The translations under genes were made by a program, and so were the position numbers. Below, piece after piece: positions 25,043-38,458 of a DNA stretch of 64,000 nt (position 1 is the first letter of the stretch; the number at the start of each line of letters is the position of its first letter). Source of the stretch: Rhabdornis inornatus (Eukaryota > Chordata > Aves > Passeriformes > Rhabdornithidae); the NCBI GenBank assembly GCA_013397075.1, contig VWZS01002363.1, forward strand, positions 188,406-252,405. The letters run 5' to 3'. The notes under the pieces are model-generated. The model was not told where the DNA came from. It worked only from the letters and a program-made list of their open reading frames with translations, and made no database searches.

Positions 25043-25180
25043 CACCCCGTAGGCGACGGTATCTGAGTACATTCTCATTTCTGGGTACACGCTGACAAGA
25101 TACCACCTAAAGGTCTTGCACTGGAGCTTTTTCCTTAGGGCCTTCCTCTCTGAAATATCACCAATATCAATTCCAGAGTC
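25043..25180 (-). CDS. GALNT18: GALNT18 internal coding exon (end of catalytic domain)
   Basis: Exon of 138 nt, exactly 46 codons, phase 0 at both ends. Acceptor: TTTCATGTGCAG before GACTCTGG. Donor: GGGGTG followed by GTAAGG. The peptide starts [20 protein letters not shown], continues [20 protein letters not shown] and ends TVAYGV. The R-K-x-L-x-CK-x-F-x-WYL-x-x-VYPE block is a GT27 signature at the C-terminal edge of the catalytic domain, just before the linker to the lectin domain. No stop or frameshift is present. An AT-rich intron of about 4.1 kb precedes the next exon. Confidence 0.95.
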
Positions 25181-25267
25181 CTGCACATGAAACAAAGGGC
25201 AGAAAAAGCCAGAGAGACATCAGTGATACACTTCTGTGTAAACCAAACAGCCAGAACTCCCTCATTG

Positions 25268-25355
25268 CAGGATCACAGAACAAACTGAGCTGGCAGGGAC
25301 CTGTCAGGATCATCAGTGCCCTGCACAGCACCAGCCCCAAGAGTCAAACATGGTT
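25268..25355 (-). mobile_element. CR1 LINE 3' fragment
   Basis: Plus strand shows AGGATCACAGAACAAACTGA, GCTGGCAGGGACCTGTCAGG and ATCATCAGTGCCCTGCACAG, the reverse complement of a CR1 end. It lies within 90 bp upstream of the acceptor of the exon at 25043-25180. Confidence 0.75.
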
Positions 25356-26896
25356 TTACTGATGACAATAACCAGGCTTTGGTTGTGAAGGGAGTCTGCT
25401 ACCCACACACACCCCAGAAGTGCCCCAGTTAAATCTGATTCAGGTCACCATGGCAGGGTCTCTTTCACAGTCTGCTTTGGTGAATGGGACCACTCCTGTT
25501 GACTCCAGTGGGGTTTAGATCCGGTTTCCAATGACTATCACTGTTGTTCTCTAATTTCCTGGCACTTTCCAAATCCAAAAGGAATTAGCAGGAAGCAGCA
25601 AGTTGCCCTAGAACCATGGGCATTGCTGGTGTCCCACTGTGGCTCAATAATTACTATATGTATGACACTTTCTGGCCATTTCTGAAGTCTGGGTTGCTGT
25701 TTGACTGCAAAGAGCAGAAGCTCTGCTCACCTCTCTGAAACAGCACTTATTAAAGTTCTTTTGTCATGTAAAAAGAGAAGTTGTTATTTTTGTTAGAAGC
25801 AATTGCTGAATATTCTCTCCCGTAATTTTTATTCTCCTTTACATTTCTGGCTAACCTAGTTTGCACTTTTCATAAGAGCAAATCACAAAGCATGACTTTC
25901 ATAAACGTCCTGTATATAAAAATCAGTAATTTATCACATCAAAATCACACAGCAGAAATTTTTAGAGGGGTATCTAAGTGCAAATCTGTGGCTGCACTTG
26001 ACAGGAAGTAAAATGAGACATTTTGCTCCACACTGCGACTTTTGGCTCAGAGCAAAACACAAGGTAAATATATTTTCATGGGGAAATCTTGTAATCTATC
26101 TCCTTAAACAACAGCCTTTACTGGGCCTTAAACACCCCAAAGATTATGTCAGCCATGAGACAAGATTTTTAAAGAAATATTGAAAGCACTGAATTTTCTT
26201 AGTTAAACAAAAAGGTATCTGTATAAGTATCTACACTTCTGAGCTGCTGAAGCAACCACTGCATCCCAAAGCACTGAATTAATGTTAATCTGGAACAAAT
26301 ATATTTTATTTTGGAAGCATTTTCTAACTAAAGTAAAATTGACTTCCACATTGGCAAAGTACGCTAAAAAGTAGGAAATTGATCTGGCACACAGAGATGA
26401 GACATAACAATTTTAAAAATGGTAACTCCCCTTCTCAAGCCCTACATAATTCATAAGGAGTAGTTCCACTAAAAGTTTTAAGTGGCAGTGTTTGTCTGAG
26501 TTTTGCAGCAAGTGACTGAATAAAGAGGCTGTAGGGTGCTGAAAGACAATCAGTGGATGTTGTGAACAAATCCTGCCCGTGCACCCCTCTGGCTGCACCT
26601 GCCAGGGTGTCTGCCACAGTGAGAAGGAAAAGGAGGCTGCCAGCACAAATTCAACCATTAACAGGGTTTCCTGGGATCAAGTGCTAAATGGCCCACTGCC
26701 TCCCAAATCCTTCCTCATGCAGGTCTGAAGGCACCAGTGTCTGTTCCCTCAGAGTTCACAGTGTAAAAAGAGCATCAAGGGTCTCAGTAATCACATCCTT
26801 TCCTGCAGCTGGAGAAGAAAAATAGCTCATGTGCAGCACACTGCCTGTATCACCATCAATAAAAGAGTGTGCTCCCCAAAGCTGAGAATGTGATGG

Positions 26897-26928
26897 GGGA
26901 AAAAAAACAAACCAACAAACAAAACCAG
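26897..26928. repeat. AAAC-rich tract
   Basis: GGGGGAAAAAAAACAAACC followed by AACAAACAAAACC; low complexity. Confidence 0.8.
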
Positions 26929-27152
26929 AAGCACAGGCAGAACACATGGAAAGCACAGTTCTTGATTCTGGGACTTGAAGAATCTTTCCTTTGGGTTTCA
27001 AGTGCGTTTCTGAATGTATTTATCCAAGAGTCAATGATGCAGAAGTCACCATGGCAGCAGAGGTCTCCATTTGAAGCCCTCAGCACTTCAGAGAGAAGCC
27101 CACAGAGATCCCAAGAGGGCAGTCACAGCACACTGCAAAATGAGTCTTTTTT

Positions 27153-27197
27153 ATAATAATAATAATAATTATTATTATTATTATTTATTATTATTAT
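27153..27197. repeat. Compound self-complementary AAT/ATT microsatellite
   Basis: A run of AAT units switches directly to ATT units, so the two halves are reverse complements and could form a hairpin. Confidence 0.95.
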
Positions 27198-29001
27198 CTC
27201 TCAAAGACTAAAACCTTTGGAAACATCTGACTTCTCATAGATCTGGGAATTCTCCCATGGCAAAAGTCAGGTCCCGTGTTTAACATTTTGGAATAACGTA
27301 TCCCATGGAAAATTCTGACTATTGTAACTGAATACATTTCTATCACCTCACAGTCCATTACCAGTATTCATTAGGTTCCAGATACAGAATTCCTCCTGTA
27401 GTTGTCCAGTTGCAATTTATCTTTGCATTCTTTATGAACTGGATCTCAAATTTGCACAAGATTAAGCAACACCACCATCACATCTGGATGAGAATGATGC
27501 AAATCAAGTGTATAGTACTGTACATCCTCCTTAGCAAAAGGAATTTCTAAGTTTTGTGTTAATGTTATATTTGCAAGTCAAACAACTAAAACTTGGATCA
27601 ACTGATGAAGATCAACCAATCTTCAAGAAAATAACTAACAATATGAAATAGAAACTGAAATTTAAATCTACCAGGCTAATCACAAATAAAATTCATTTGG
27701 AATTGCTTTGACATAAAATAAAATAAGTAACCCTATCCAGTGCAGAAATGTCTTTATTCTTGTATGGACTGCTGTGCAACTACTCAAAACAGGGACATGT
27801 AGAAGATAGCTTGGATTCTGTGAACATGAGACTTTTTGAAAAGTCCTTTCCTATATCATGGTCACAGCAAATTAAGTGGCTAATGCTGCAACCTAAAAAT
27901 AGGACAATGACTGCCCCACTTTGCCAAAATTATCTAGTTTTTATCACGAGAGATGCAAGAAGCTACTGAGAGCAGCTGAACCAACATCAGCATTCCTGTA
28001 TTTAGCTGATCTTTTGTTTCTAACATTTTCTTCTAATTAAACTAAAGGACAAGTACAGCATTTTGTTTCTTGACACAGAAATTGCAGCAAAACCAGTTTC
28101 TCTGAACTGTTGTCAAACCAGAGAGATCTTTTTATAGAGAAAAACTAATCTGCCCTTTAATTTAAGTCTAGTCTGTTTTTGCTTTTGCCGTAATGATGAG
28201 AGCTGTACTCTGAGTTAAACTCCAAATTCAATAGAGCCATGCTTCCCAGTTTCTAGGTGTAAAAATCTCTCCACACAGATTCTAAGTACAGTCCCTTTGC
28301 TCTGAGCCCTTTAGCTCATAGCTGTTCATATATTAAATACCATTGCCTACAGAAATGAAGAACAGCTAAAATCAAACTGAACTCTGGAATTGGTCATCTG
28401 ACATTATCTCTTCAATACAATGTACCAAGCAGCGCTCACCCATGGAAAAGAAACCAGGACAAGAAGTCCAGTGGGGATCTGCAGCAAGATTCTGCAACAT
28501 GCCATAACACCCACCAGCCCCCCTGACTCTGATGTGGAATACTTACCTGACACCCCACACTTGCATCAACAGATGCCAACACCCCCTGGCAGATCTCTCC
28601 TCACAAATCTGGTGAAATTATAGTTCTCTGTAATGGTAAATAGGAGACTCAAATTCAAATTAAGATGTGCAATGTAGATTTGATGGGTTTTTTTTCCCCA
28701 TATTTCTGCAGCTAGTAGTTTAAAATATCCATGGAGAGTCACCAGTGAGGAGAATAAACTCAACAAGAAATTAATTTTTAAGGAACCTAAAGACAAAAAA
28801 ATTATTCTGGAATATGACACAACTACATATATATGTTCATATGCAATTGTGTATGTATAGGCATGCACATTATGCCTGTGTGTGAGACATAAATAGATGC
28901 ATACATACAAATAAAATCCTACCAGAAAAATCAGAATTTGGGGTAGGAACCAAACCCAAAAGGATCTAAAGGCAAAGCTTGGCAGCTGGTGTGTGACTCA
29001 C

Positions 29002-29187
29002 CTCCTGGGGTATGTTCCAGGCCATGTAGACGTGGCTCTTGAACTCGTCCATCCAGACCTCGGCCACCCTGAGCGCGTTCCTGCGCACGTGGGCGGTCAG
29101 ATCCTCCGTGTAGGGCTTGTGTGCCCTCTCAATGTGGGCAATCCTGGAGCAGGGCAGGACCTCCACGCTCCCCCCGCACTGCCACAC
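29002..29187 (-). CDS. GALNT18: GALNT18 internal coding exon (second half of Gal/GalNAc-T motif, metal-ligand His)
   Basis: Exon of 186 nt, exactly 62 codons, phase 0 at both ends, so it could be skipped without a frameshift. Acceptor: CTGCTAG before GTGTGGCAG. Donor: CAGGAG followed by GTGAGT. The peptide starts VWQCGGSVEVLPCSRIAHIE, continues RAHKPYTEDLTAHVRRNALR and ends YMAWNIPQE. VWQCGG finishes the Gal/GalNAc-T motif. The His of SRIAHIER aligns with the His that completes the metal site in GT27 enzymes. NALRVAEVWMDE(F)K is a conserved family block. The flexible loop after the His lacks the FPGG-type sequence of GALNT1/2-like enzymes, in keeping with the Y-subfamily. The exon is GC- and CpG-rich inside AT-rich introns. 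Confidence 0.95.
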
Positions 29188-32100
29188 CTAGCAGGGAGAA
29201 AGCAAAGGACATTCTGCTAGGGACAGCTCCCTACACCACTGCTGGCCTCCAGCAAACACACTGGAGCTGTTCTATCTCATTGTCACAAAGGAGAACAGCC
29301 ACTCAAGACTATGCAGAGGTTGTGAATGGAGAGTTATTACCTTGCCTTACCAGGAATTATTATTGCTATTTAACCTTACTACAGAGCTTCTACATTACCA
29401 GTAGCCTCTCACCACACTGCTTGGGTCAATTCAGTTGTTCTCAAGATTATTAATACATTTATTTACAGGACATTCAAAACAGTAACACTGGTTCAAGTTT
29501 CAAGCCTTGCAAGACTTTTCTCTGAGGTTCTGCACAATCCACACCAGACCATACATGCACTGCCCAGAATCTCCAACTAGGCAGTTTGTCATAACAGGGA
29601 AACTCACAGGTTCTGAGAAGATGAGGAATAGAAATGCACCTTATGCTTTGCTTTAAACACGGGTGAGAAAGGACCAGGCCTATCCTTTCAAGAAGGGGCG
29701 ATGAAGACTGAGACTGCCTAATGAAAATGTGTCACCAGTTTCATCAGAAACTACTCTCATAATAGATTTCTTATGTAGGCTTTTCTACTTGCTCAAACAG
29801 ATTTCAGTTTTGCCCACTACCACAACTGAGCTAAAGTACACAACGTTAATCATAATTATTGCTTTCATTTCTGATTTACTCTTTCTGCTTTCAACAAAAG
29901 AGAAAACCACTTTGGCAAACCTAAGAGTCAGTGAAGTACATGAGTTATTTTACACAGCAGCTCTTTTTCTGTGTGTCTTGTATTATGCAAACTTCCTAAC
30001 AAGATCAAGGCAGCCCATTCATAATGGTTGAGTGGATGCTGCTCAGGTGAAAGCCCAGATGTACCCAAACTGTTTGATCCTGCTGAACAAGTGCCTGAGT
30101 GTCCCAGAGGCAGGTGTACTCACTGAGAAGTGACAGAGTTTGCCTTGATGCTGCCAGCAGAGACTCCTGAGGCTTGGTAGCTCATATCAAGAGAGCAAAA
30201 AATGAGAACCAGGGTGCTCCTCCCTTGTACACTCCTCCAGGGGATCATGTTCTGCTCTCCCTCCTGGTGGCCAGGGATGGGAGCTGGCAGAACATCCTGT
30301 TCTGGAGCTGATCTCAGGCCCCTCAGATCTGTCCACCCTATAGGCATATGCTCTACTAAGGAAGCACTTTGTTCAGTCATTCATTTTATATATTTAGACA
30401 TCTGGCTTGAATACAGCATTTAGGCATTTGGCAGCTCCTGAGACCAGAAAATGTGGCATGAATTCAGAATGTTTACAAAGCTTTTTCTGAACTGGTGCCT
30501 AATTGCATTCAGCATATGCTGGGAGGAGAGATAGAGCCTTGGTTTGCAGAGCTCTGTGGAAAGGGAGCTAACCCATGAACCTGCTGTACAGCCAAAAAGG
30601 GAGCTGAAAAGACTTCAGCACATCTCTGTGTCCAGAACCTGGAAGACCCCTAGAGTAAATAAACATAACCATTATCAAAATCAGGGCAAAACAGAGATGA
30701 TCATAAATATTTAAAAATAAATATGCAATTGATCTGGCACAAATCTGGAAACAACATTTGTGTCCTGTCTTTCTAAATATCATATTAAGTGGGCAATCCA
30801 GTTTAACACTGTAACAAAAATAACAGTTTGTCAAACATTTAATTATAAATGGTCCAGCTACATCTCCTAATAAAGATTAAATGTGAAGTACCACCAGGCT
30901 GTGCCCACACAACGCCTGCTTTCAGTCCAAGTCATTTCTCAGTGCAGCATGGACATACAGCTATAAATTGTTTCAGAGTTACTCACTGTACACTGCCTAA
31001 ATTAGTATCACAAAAGACAAGGAAGATGCAGAGATGGTCACAACTTAGCCCAGGACAGAGCAATTCACAGCACACATGCACTGTGGACTCTGCCCAGCCT
31101 CTGCTCATTCCAAGCAGGGATGGCCTCGAGCCAAGGCAGCAAGTGAACACCAAATCTTCTGTGGGATTTTCAGAGCTACATCTCAATGCCATCTTGACAA
31201 CAAGTTGAGCCAAAAAATTCACAGTCTACAATAAGCTGAATTTCCAAGCAACTTTCTAGGAACTGAAATTCAGAAGAGCAGAGTCATTTATATTTTTAGC
31301 ATTGATTCAGTTATCAGGAAACTCTGATTTGACTTTATAATGAAGTGAGATGTTTTCAGAAAACAACCTGAAATGACCAAGTCTTTAACAGAGTTTGCAA
31401 ATAAGAATTACCCACTACCTGAATAAACACCAATTAATCAATTCCAGTGGTCATCCTTTCTCCCAGACACTGTCAGTCTTTGTTCTGTTTTCAAAGACTA
31501 ATTAATTTCTATCCATTAATTAGCTATCAATACAGGAGTGCTAAGTTGCATTAAACAGTTTCAAAACCATACTGTTTCCAAGCAAAAGTCTCCTAAAATC
31601 CACAGAAATTAGCTTCAGCACTCGACAAAGAGCTTGACACTGACAATGACCTCAGACACAGTCTATGAAACCTTGCTGAGAGGAAGCAGAGGTGATGCTT
31701 TAAAAAGGCACAAGGTACAATCCTGACATGCTCAGTGCTCACACCAGGGACAAGCCCATGTCCTTTCTCTCTCCCAGTGGGATTACAGTCCAGCAAGAAA
31801 TCTCTTTTGTTCAAACCTTTCATTGCATTTAGGGGGCGGTGAGTTGTTAAAAAAAATTAAAATAAATAGAAATGTAGGTAGCAGGCATTAAAGTGGGACT
31901 TTCAAACAACATGAAGCTCTCCTGGAACCTCATGGAAGTCTGGATTCCCAGCTCCCTAAAATATGCAAAACCTCCAGCCAAGGAATGAAGGGTTTTGCTA
32001 TTCATACACTGAACACTACACTGAATGTATGAATACTAAACAATAAACACAATTAATTGCTACAAAAAGCATCAGGGCTTTTTTATTATTCCCTGGTTTT

Positions 32101-34199
32101 ATTTTAAACAATGGAATTTCTTGCAGTTTCTCTCCCTTCTAGACCAACTGTCCACTTGAATCTGACCACTCCTACTCCCCCATCCCTTTCATTCATGTAC
32201 ATTAATCCCTGGTCCTCTAACCATTGTGTTGGAGCTATTGTGGATAGCTGCATGGTTTTTCAAGGGACAAACCTAAAGATGGTATAAATCTCACATCAGA
32301 AGTGCACAGGAAAGACTAATTCATTACTCTGAACAAGCACCTTTCAGTCAGATACAATTTTTAGGGTGTTTTTAAATTACTGTTTTAATACTAAGAAATG
32401 TATTTTCTCAAAGACTCTACTCAGAGGGAAGTTGAGAAGCCTTTTAGAGTGGCCTGTTCTTCATGTAAAAAAATTCCTGTAGACAAGAAGGAATAGCAAT
32501 TGAGGGGTTAGTTCCTCACAGCTTCATACATTTCCCCTGTGGATTTTGCAGCTATTTTTTGCTGTCATTAGCAATCTTTATTCAGGCTTTAACCACACTA
32601 AATAGCACCCTTCTAGTTTTCCAGCACTGCTACTTTATGTGATGGCTATAAATACATACAAAAGTTAAAAATCAGTGGAGCTTTTTTAAATTATCACCCA
32701 TGGCTTTAGCAAGAAGCCTAAAGATAAAAGAACTTCAAAGACTTTTTTCAACCACATGGAATGGTTTGAAGTAAAATGTTACATCTCTGAGCATACTGTG
32801 GCTACAACCAGTAATACTTAATGACTAGCCTGCTTGTACAAATTGCAAGGAAAACACTTGATTAATTTCCTAAACCATGGTTGAAAGGAAACCCAGCAAC
32901 TTTTCCTGTTGCCATGAAGATAATTTACCTATGATAGGCAAGTGGTGGAAATTACCAGCAATAATCTCAATTTCTTGCCAAAGCTCAAAATATACATATG
33001 CAGATGTAAAAAATAACATATGCTTTCATCACTGTGACACAATAAATAGTAATTCACATGCCATGCTGTAAAAGCATCAATTGCAAAACTGTACCAACAG
33101 AGCTCAGACTTTGCCTTAGAAAGTTCTGAAGTGTGAGGGTCTATGTGTCTTTGGGAGTACTTTCCATGATTGCTGGAGTCTCAGCAAGGCCAAAGGTTTG
33201 CTTGGCTCTGGAGGAAATTCTTGAGGTTCTGGTCCTTCTGGTTTACTTTGCAAAATCAACCTTTCAGGAAAAGAACATAGCAACTGGAGTTTCCCTTCCA
33301 AAGAGCTCTGAGCCCACTTCAGTGTGTTCTCAATGCTCCCTTCCAGGACAGCCTGAGAAAGGGCTCTTTATTCTTGAATTTCCTAAGGAGGTTCATATGT
33401 TTGGTACAGCCCCAAGAAGGGCTTAGAGGGGTTCCTCTTCTTGAAAGGCTTCCTTGTTCCTTCATCACTACCAAAAGGTAGTAAAATTCCATAAAAAAAA
33501 TTCAACGTCCCAAGGGACAGTAGCAGTGCCAAGGTGAACACTTACAGAGCTGAAGGACTAAAATCAGCACACCCCATGACCTAAGCTGAGCAAATCAAAG
33601 GAGAGGGGACAGGAACATTAAATGAATACACAGAATCTGTTGGGGGGGTGAGGGGGAAAGGAGAGGAAACTCCCTTTTAAATTTCAGTTGCTGTGGTCTA
33701 CATGGACAATCTGTCCAAGCTCGAAGAACTTCATATTGCTAATTTACTGAATGTTGACTTGCACATCGTTGTAATTCTGGATCTAAAGATGTGAGAATTT
33801 ATGTTCACCACAGAGCAAACAGAAAACAGGGTCTCCACACTGGGAGAGCAACTTAAAACCAGGGAGAGGAAAGAGGAGGTGGCACAAGAGCTCAGCTGCT
33901 TTTGCCCCTCTGTTGGAGGGGACAGGACCTGAGCAAGGGGCAGTCCAGGGGACAGCACAGTGAGGCAGCTACAGGAGCAGGGACACACCAAGCAGCTCCT
34001 TAGAGCGATTTGCCAAGGGCTGGAACCCCTGTGACCCCCCAGTCAGTCCCAGCAGGCAGCCCAGAGCACCTGCAGAGCGTGTCGCTCACTTCCTTGCAAT
34101 ACCAAAACCAACCTGGTTACAAGGTTTTTACAGCAAATCCCATTCACATCTGGAAAGTCTCTTTCACTACATTATTTAGTAAATCCTCCCCAATTTAAT

Positions 34200-35560
34200 T
34201 TAAATTTATCTGAATTTGCACATCTAATCAAAACAATCACAACTCTGAAGCTGATCCCTCTCTCGAATATTTAATTTATACTTCATTATAAAATAACACT
34301 TATTCATTAGAAGTTTATTTTTATCTCTTTAATCACCGAGTATTCTTTCTATGTTATAGAACCTTAATCTAATAAAAAACTAAACCCTACAAGTCACTGA
34401 GAAGCTTATTAGCATGTACTGCATTCATTAAATATACACAGATCGTGCAGTTTCTCCAAGAGCTGATGTGACCTTGTTTGCTGCCATCACTTCATTTGGA
34501 CTGCAAACAAAAACCTTTTCATAATTAAGTGATTCCTCAAAAAGCTGAAGTAATTTCTAGCTTCTGTGAAGGTTGCAAATTACAAAATTAGAAGTACTCA
34601 TTAAAGATGCCCTGAAGTTAAAAAACCATAGTCAGTGTAAATTAATTACTACTGTGGATACAAACTAATCAGTTACCAGTATCTTTGAAATATATTTTTG
34701 GAAACAATTTATTGTAAAAACTACTTGTGAATCTTGTCAGCCTTTGTCATTACCATTAATTGTTTACTGATAACCAGTAATGAGCTTGATGTTTTACAGA
34801 CAAGTATGAAGCTATTTTCATTCAATACCATAATCATTTTGAATCTGCATTTTTATTTTGGTACCTTGGCAGGTGACTGCAGACAGGACAGAGAGTTGTC
34901 AGACACAAAGACCACTGAAATCAATGTTCATATTTCTAGTTGCTATCAGTAGGTTTTCCATCACACCCTGGAAGTGTTTGGGTTGTCGTGCACATTTGGT
35001 GGGTATCTGTCTCTGTAGAGATAGAAACTATACCCACTGGATGAAATATGTTAATATTTATTTAGGTCATATCTTCGCTGAATTCAGATAACATTCACTA
35101 AACTAACTATTTCTGATCATCACACAATCCTGTCATACTTTCAGGTAAATTTATTTATTTGTATGTAAAGAACAGCCTTTTTTCATAATCAAGCTGATAT
35201 TTTAATGTGAAACTGTAAGTAACCTAAAAACACCCCCCCTCAATCAAAAATCATTTTTAAAAGGAAAATAAAAGACTAACATAACTAGAGCTGCTCTTCA
35301 TTTTTAAAATGTAAATTATCCCTTAAATCTAACTTTTGAAGTCATCATTAATTGCCTCACAGGCCTCGTTTTACATTAATTGTGCCTTCATAAAACACTC
35401 TCATTGAAAACCTAATACTTGTAAAGGTTCTTCCCAAATTAAATTGTCATTACTTTTCTTCCTCTTTTAGCTAATTGCTTCATTATGTACTTTTTAAATT
35501 GTTTTGTTCTGCAGGGATTAATTCTGCACGTATCTTCACGAGCTGTGAAATTTTCACAGT
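34200..35560. other. Candidate conserved non-coding region (TAAT-dense)
   Basis: An AT-rich stretch without recognised repeats, dense in homeodomain-core words such as TTAATTA, CATTAATTG and TAATTGC, for example around 34744-34790 and 35340-35480. Such composition is common in vertebrate developmental enhancers, but AT-rich intron can look the same. Conservation cannot be judged from one sequence. Confidence 0.25.
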
Positions 35561-35952
35561 GTGCTGTTGAACTGCACAGGGTGTGCTGCTGGTTTGAACT
35601 GCAGGAGCCACTCTCCACCTGTGTCCCTTGGAGGTGACACATGCCAAGGGTCACTGAAGGCTTATGGCTCCCTTCAGCTCTCTTCCAAATGTGTCCATCT
35701 CACTGCCAGGCACAGTAAATAACACACTCATCAACCACTACATTGCCAAGTTTAAGTTATGAACAGCAAGTAAAAGATATCATTTTTTGTCTTAAAAAGC
35801 ACAAAAGCAGGAGGCTGAAGAACAGGATCCCCACTGGTTTAGCATTCATGGAGCAATGCACTGTGCTGCCCATCATGGTTTTACGGTTTTACCTTTCTCT
35901 TCCTTACCACAGCTACACTCAGCTTGATCAGTCTTGTTAATTCTAAAGACCT

Positions 35953-36243
35953 GATCATAGAATACAACAGGCTGAGTTGGGAGGGACCCACAAGGATCAT
36001 CCAAGTCCAATTCCTGGCCTTGCAGGACACCCCAAGAGTCACACTCTGTGTCTGAGAGCATTGCCCAAACACTTCCTAAGCTCTGTCAGGCTTGGTGCAG
36101 TGACCATTCACTGGGGAGCTGTTCCAGTGCCCAGCCATCCTCTGTGAAGAACATTTTCCTGATATCCAACCTAAACCTGCCCTGACTCAGCTTCAGGCCA
36201 TTCCCTCATGTCCTGTCACTGGTCACCAGAGAGAAGAGCTCTC
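35953..36243 (-). mobile_element. CR1 LINE 3' fragment
   Basis: Plus strand: ATCATAGAATACAACAGGC, TGAGTTGGGAGGGACCCACA, AGGATCATCCAAGTCCAATT, then GAGCTGTTCCAGTGCCCAGC and CTTCAGGCCATTCCCTCATG. Clear CR1 in minus orientation, about 290 bp. Confidence 0.94.
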
Positions 36244-37600
36244 ATAAAACATCAAGGTATCTATATTACTTCCCAGTTGGTAATGTGCAACCACACATGC
36301 ACAGTTGGTGAAAAAACATTAGTGAGAAATCTCCAAGTGCCTCCTCATCCTTCCTTGTAGGGTGTAGTGATGTCCCATGCCAGCTGCTGCTGTAATGCTT
36401 TCCTTTCCTGTGGGAGCAGCTAATAAAATGTTCTCTCCTCAGAAATAGCAAAATCACTAAACTGATTCACTGGCAATGTATAATTACACATGCTGTAGCT
36501 GCAGGTTACCTGCTGAAGCATTCATGGGCAGAACAGGGGGGAAAACAATTATTCCAATGTAGGAGTGACTGAAACCAAAACAAGCCAAAAAAAGCCAGTT
36601 TCTGGTAATGTCATGACTGGCAGAATTTGGAGGCATGACAGTTGCTTATTTTATTCTCAGTAGAGCCTTTCTTTTTCAACCTGTTGGAATTACAATGCTC
36701 AAAATAGAGAATTTTAGTCTGTGTCATCTTGGGATTCAGATTGTTAACACAGTGAGGTACTTTGCAAAACAGAATTAACCTCAGGAATAATCCTGTGTAC
36801 ACTGACAAGCCACTGCTGGTTACACAGGGTGCTAGGCAAGTGTTTATGCCATACCTGCACTGCTAAGGAATTATTTTTGTCTTGGTGAAAGTGTGAGCTA
36901 TGAGAAGCATTCAGTACATTTTGTAGGAAGTAACATTTGGTCAATCTTTATAATTTTTTTTCTTTCCGGCTTCAATCTAGAATTAATCTCCTCTAAATTC
37001 ACAAAATGGATAAAAGCAAAATAAACTTCTATTTAAAGCTTTAATGCAAAGTTAAAGAGAAACCATTATCTGAAAAATGCAGTATTAAAAAGTTATCTCA
37101 GGGTAGCAGCTAAGGATATTTCTATTTTCAGACTTCTCAGCCCTTTGCCCTTACACATCACCAACCCTGTACTGTTGAGCAGCACTTGTGATCACATACG
37201 AAGGATGTTTTCTGTACAGAAAATCATTCCCTGGCAAAGGACATTGGCCTTCTTGCTGGAAACAAGCTAAAAACATGGCTTTAAGACTACAAGTGATGAT
37301 TGCTGCAAGTGCAAGAATGGGGAACGTCTTGGTTCATTTCCCTGAGGGGTATTTGGGGAAGATCTACATTGCTCAGTGGAGTGCCATGAAGGGAACCCCA
37401 GCAGCAAGGACAGAAAGGGACACCAGGCACACATGACACATCCCACTGCTCTCTCTCCATTCTAACAGCTCCACAACACAGCAGCTTGGTAAAAAATCCT
37501 CTCTCCTTCTTTGCTCATTCCCAGACATTTCTAACTCTTGGCACAGCAGCCTGTCAACCTGCCTGACAAAACAGTTTGTGAACTGTTTACTGCAGGACCA

Positions 37601-37649
37601 GTAAATCACAAACTGATTAACATTAATGGTAAATCACAAACTGATTAAC
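37601..37649. repeat. Tandem duplication, 28-bp period
   Basis: GTAAATCACAAACTGATTAA followed by C occurs at 37601-37621 and at 37629-37649. Confidence 0.95.
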
Positions 37650-38397
37650 GTTGAAATTAACCCTGCAATTAAAAGAAAATAAAAGTTTCCTGAAGCAGAG
37701 GTGTTCAGAGGCAGCAGCTGTGGGGCGGACCACAGCTGGCAGGGCCAAAGCACTGGTGAGCTGCTGCAAGAATGAGAACAAGAGCATGGCAAGAAGGAGG
37801 AGAAACTGGAAGCCAGTGTAGCCTATGTGCAGTGGAACTACACTGAGCTTGAACACTGTTGGTGCAGTTTAACATTATCCTCATCCTAAACCCAAAACAA
37901 AGCACTGCAGCAGCTACTAGGAACAAAATGATCTCCACCCCAGCCATGCCCAGGAAAACTATGCAAAGGCTCTCCTTAATAAAACCAGACATCTATTTAC
38001 ATGCAATATAGTCACAGTTGCATGTAATTTATGGCCTGTGTTAGGAACACTGACAGGTAAAATTGCTGGAAACTTCTGGGGAAAGAGGAAGAAAAGGCAA
38101 AATATTTCCAGATAAATATAGACATTTGGGGGCAAGTGTAAATATCTTAACTTGCTTGTCATTAACAAAAAGATCACTATCCCAAGGGCAATACTGTAAG
38201 AAGGATCTCAGGTGAGAAACAATTAGGATACAAGACACTGTGGATTGGAAATGGCTGGAACATGGAAGCAGCCATCAGTTTCTATGCACCAAATGGGAGA
38301 GACTCAACCAACAGGCAATGAAAAATCATGATCCCAGAAGTATATGGTGGGGGTGGAGGAGGTTAAAGAAAAAACAAGATAGGTAAGACCCAAAAAC

Positions 38398-38458
38398 ACA
38401 TTAAAAAACCCCAACCAAACAACAAAACAAGACCCACCCCAAAACAAACAAACAATGG
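38398..38458. repeat. A/C-rich low-complexity tract
   Basis: AACCCCAACCAAACAACAAA and ACAAACAAACAA units; same character as 14603-14778. Confidence 0.85.

Larger units (their letters stand above)
25181..29001 (-). other. GALNT18: GALNT18 intron (3.8 kb)
   Basis: Intron between the VWQCGG and DSGID exons. It has a short CR1 fragment directly upstream of the acceptor (25268-25355), a compound AAT/ATT microsatellite (27153-27197) and a TA/CA-rich patch around 28818-28915. Nothing else is recognised. Confidence 0.88.
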
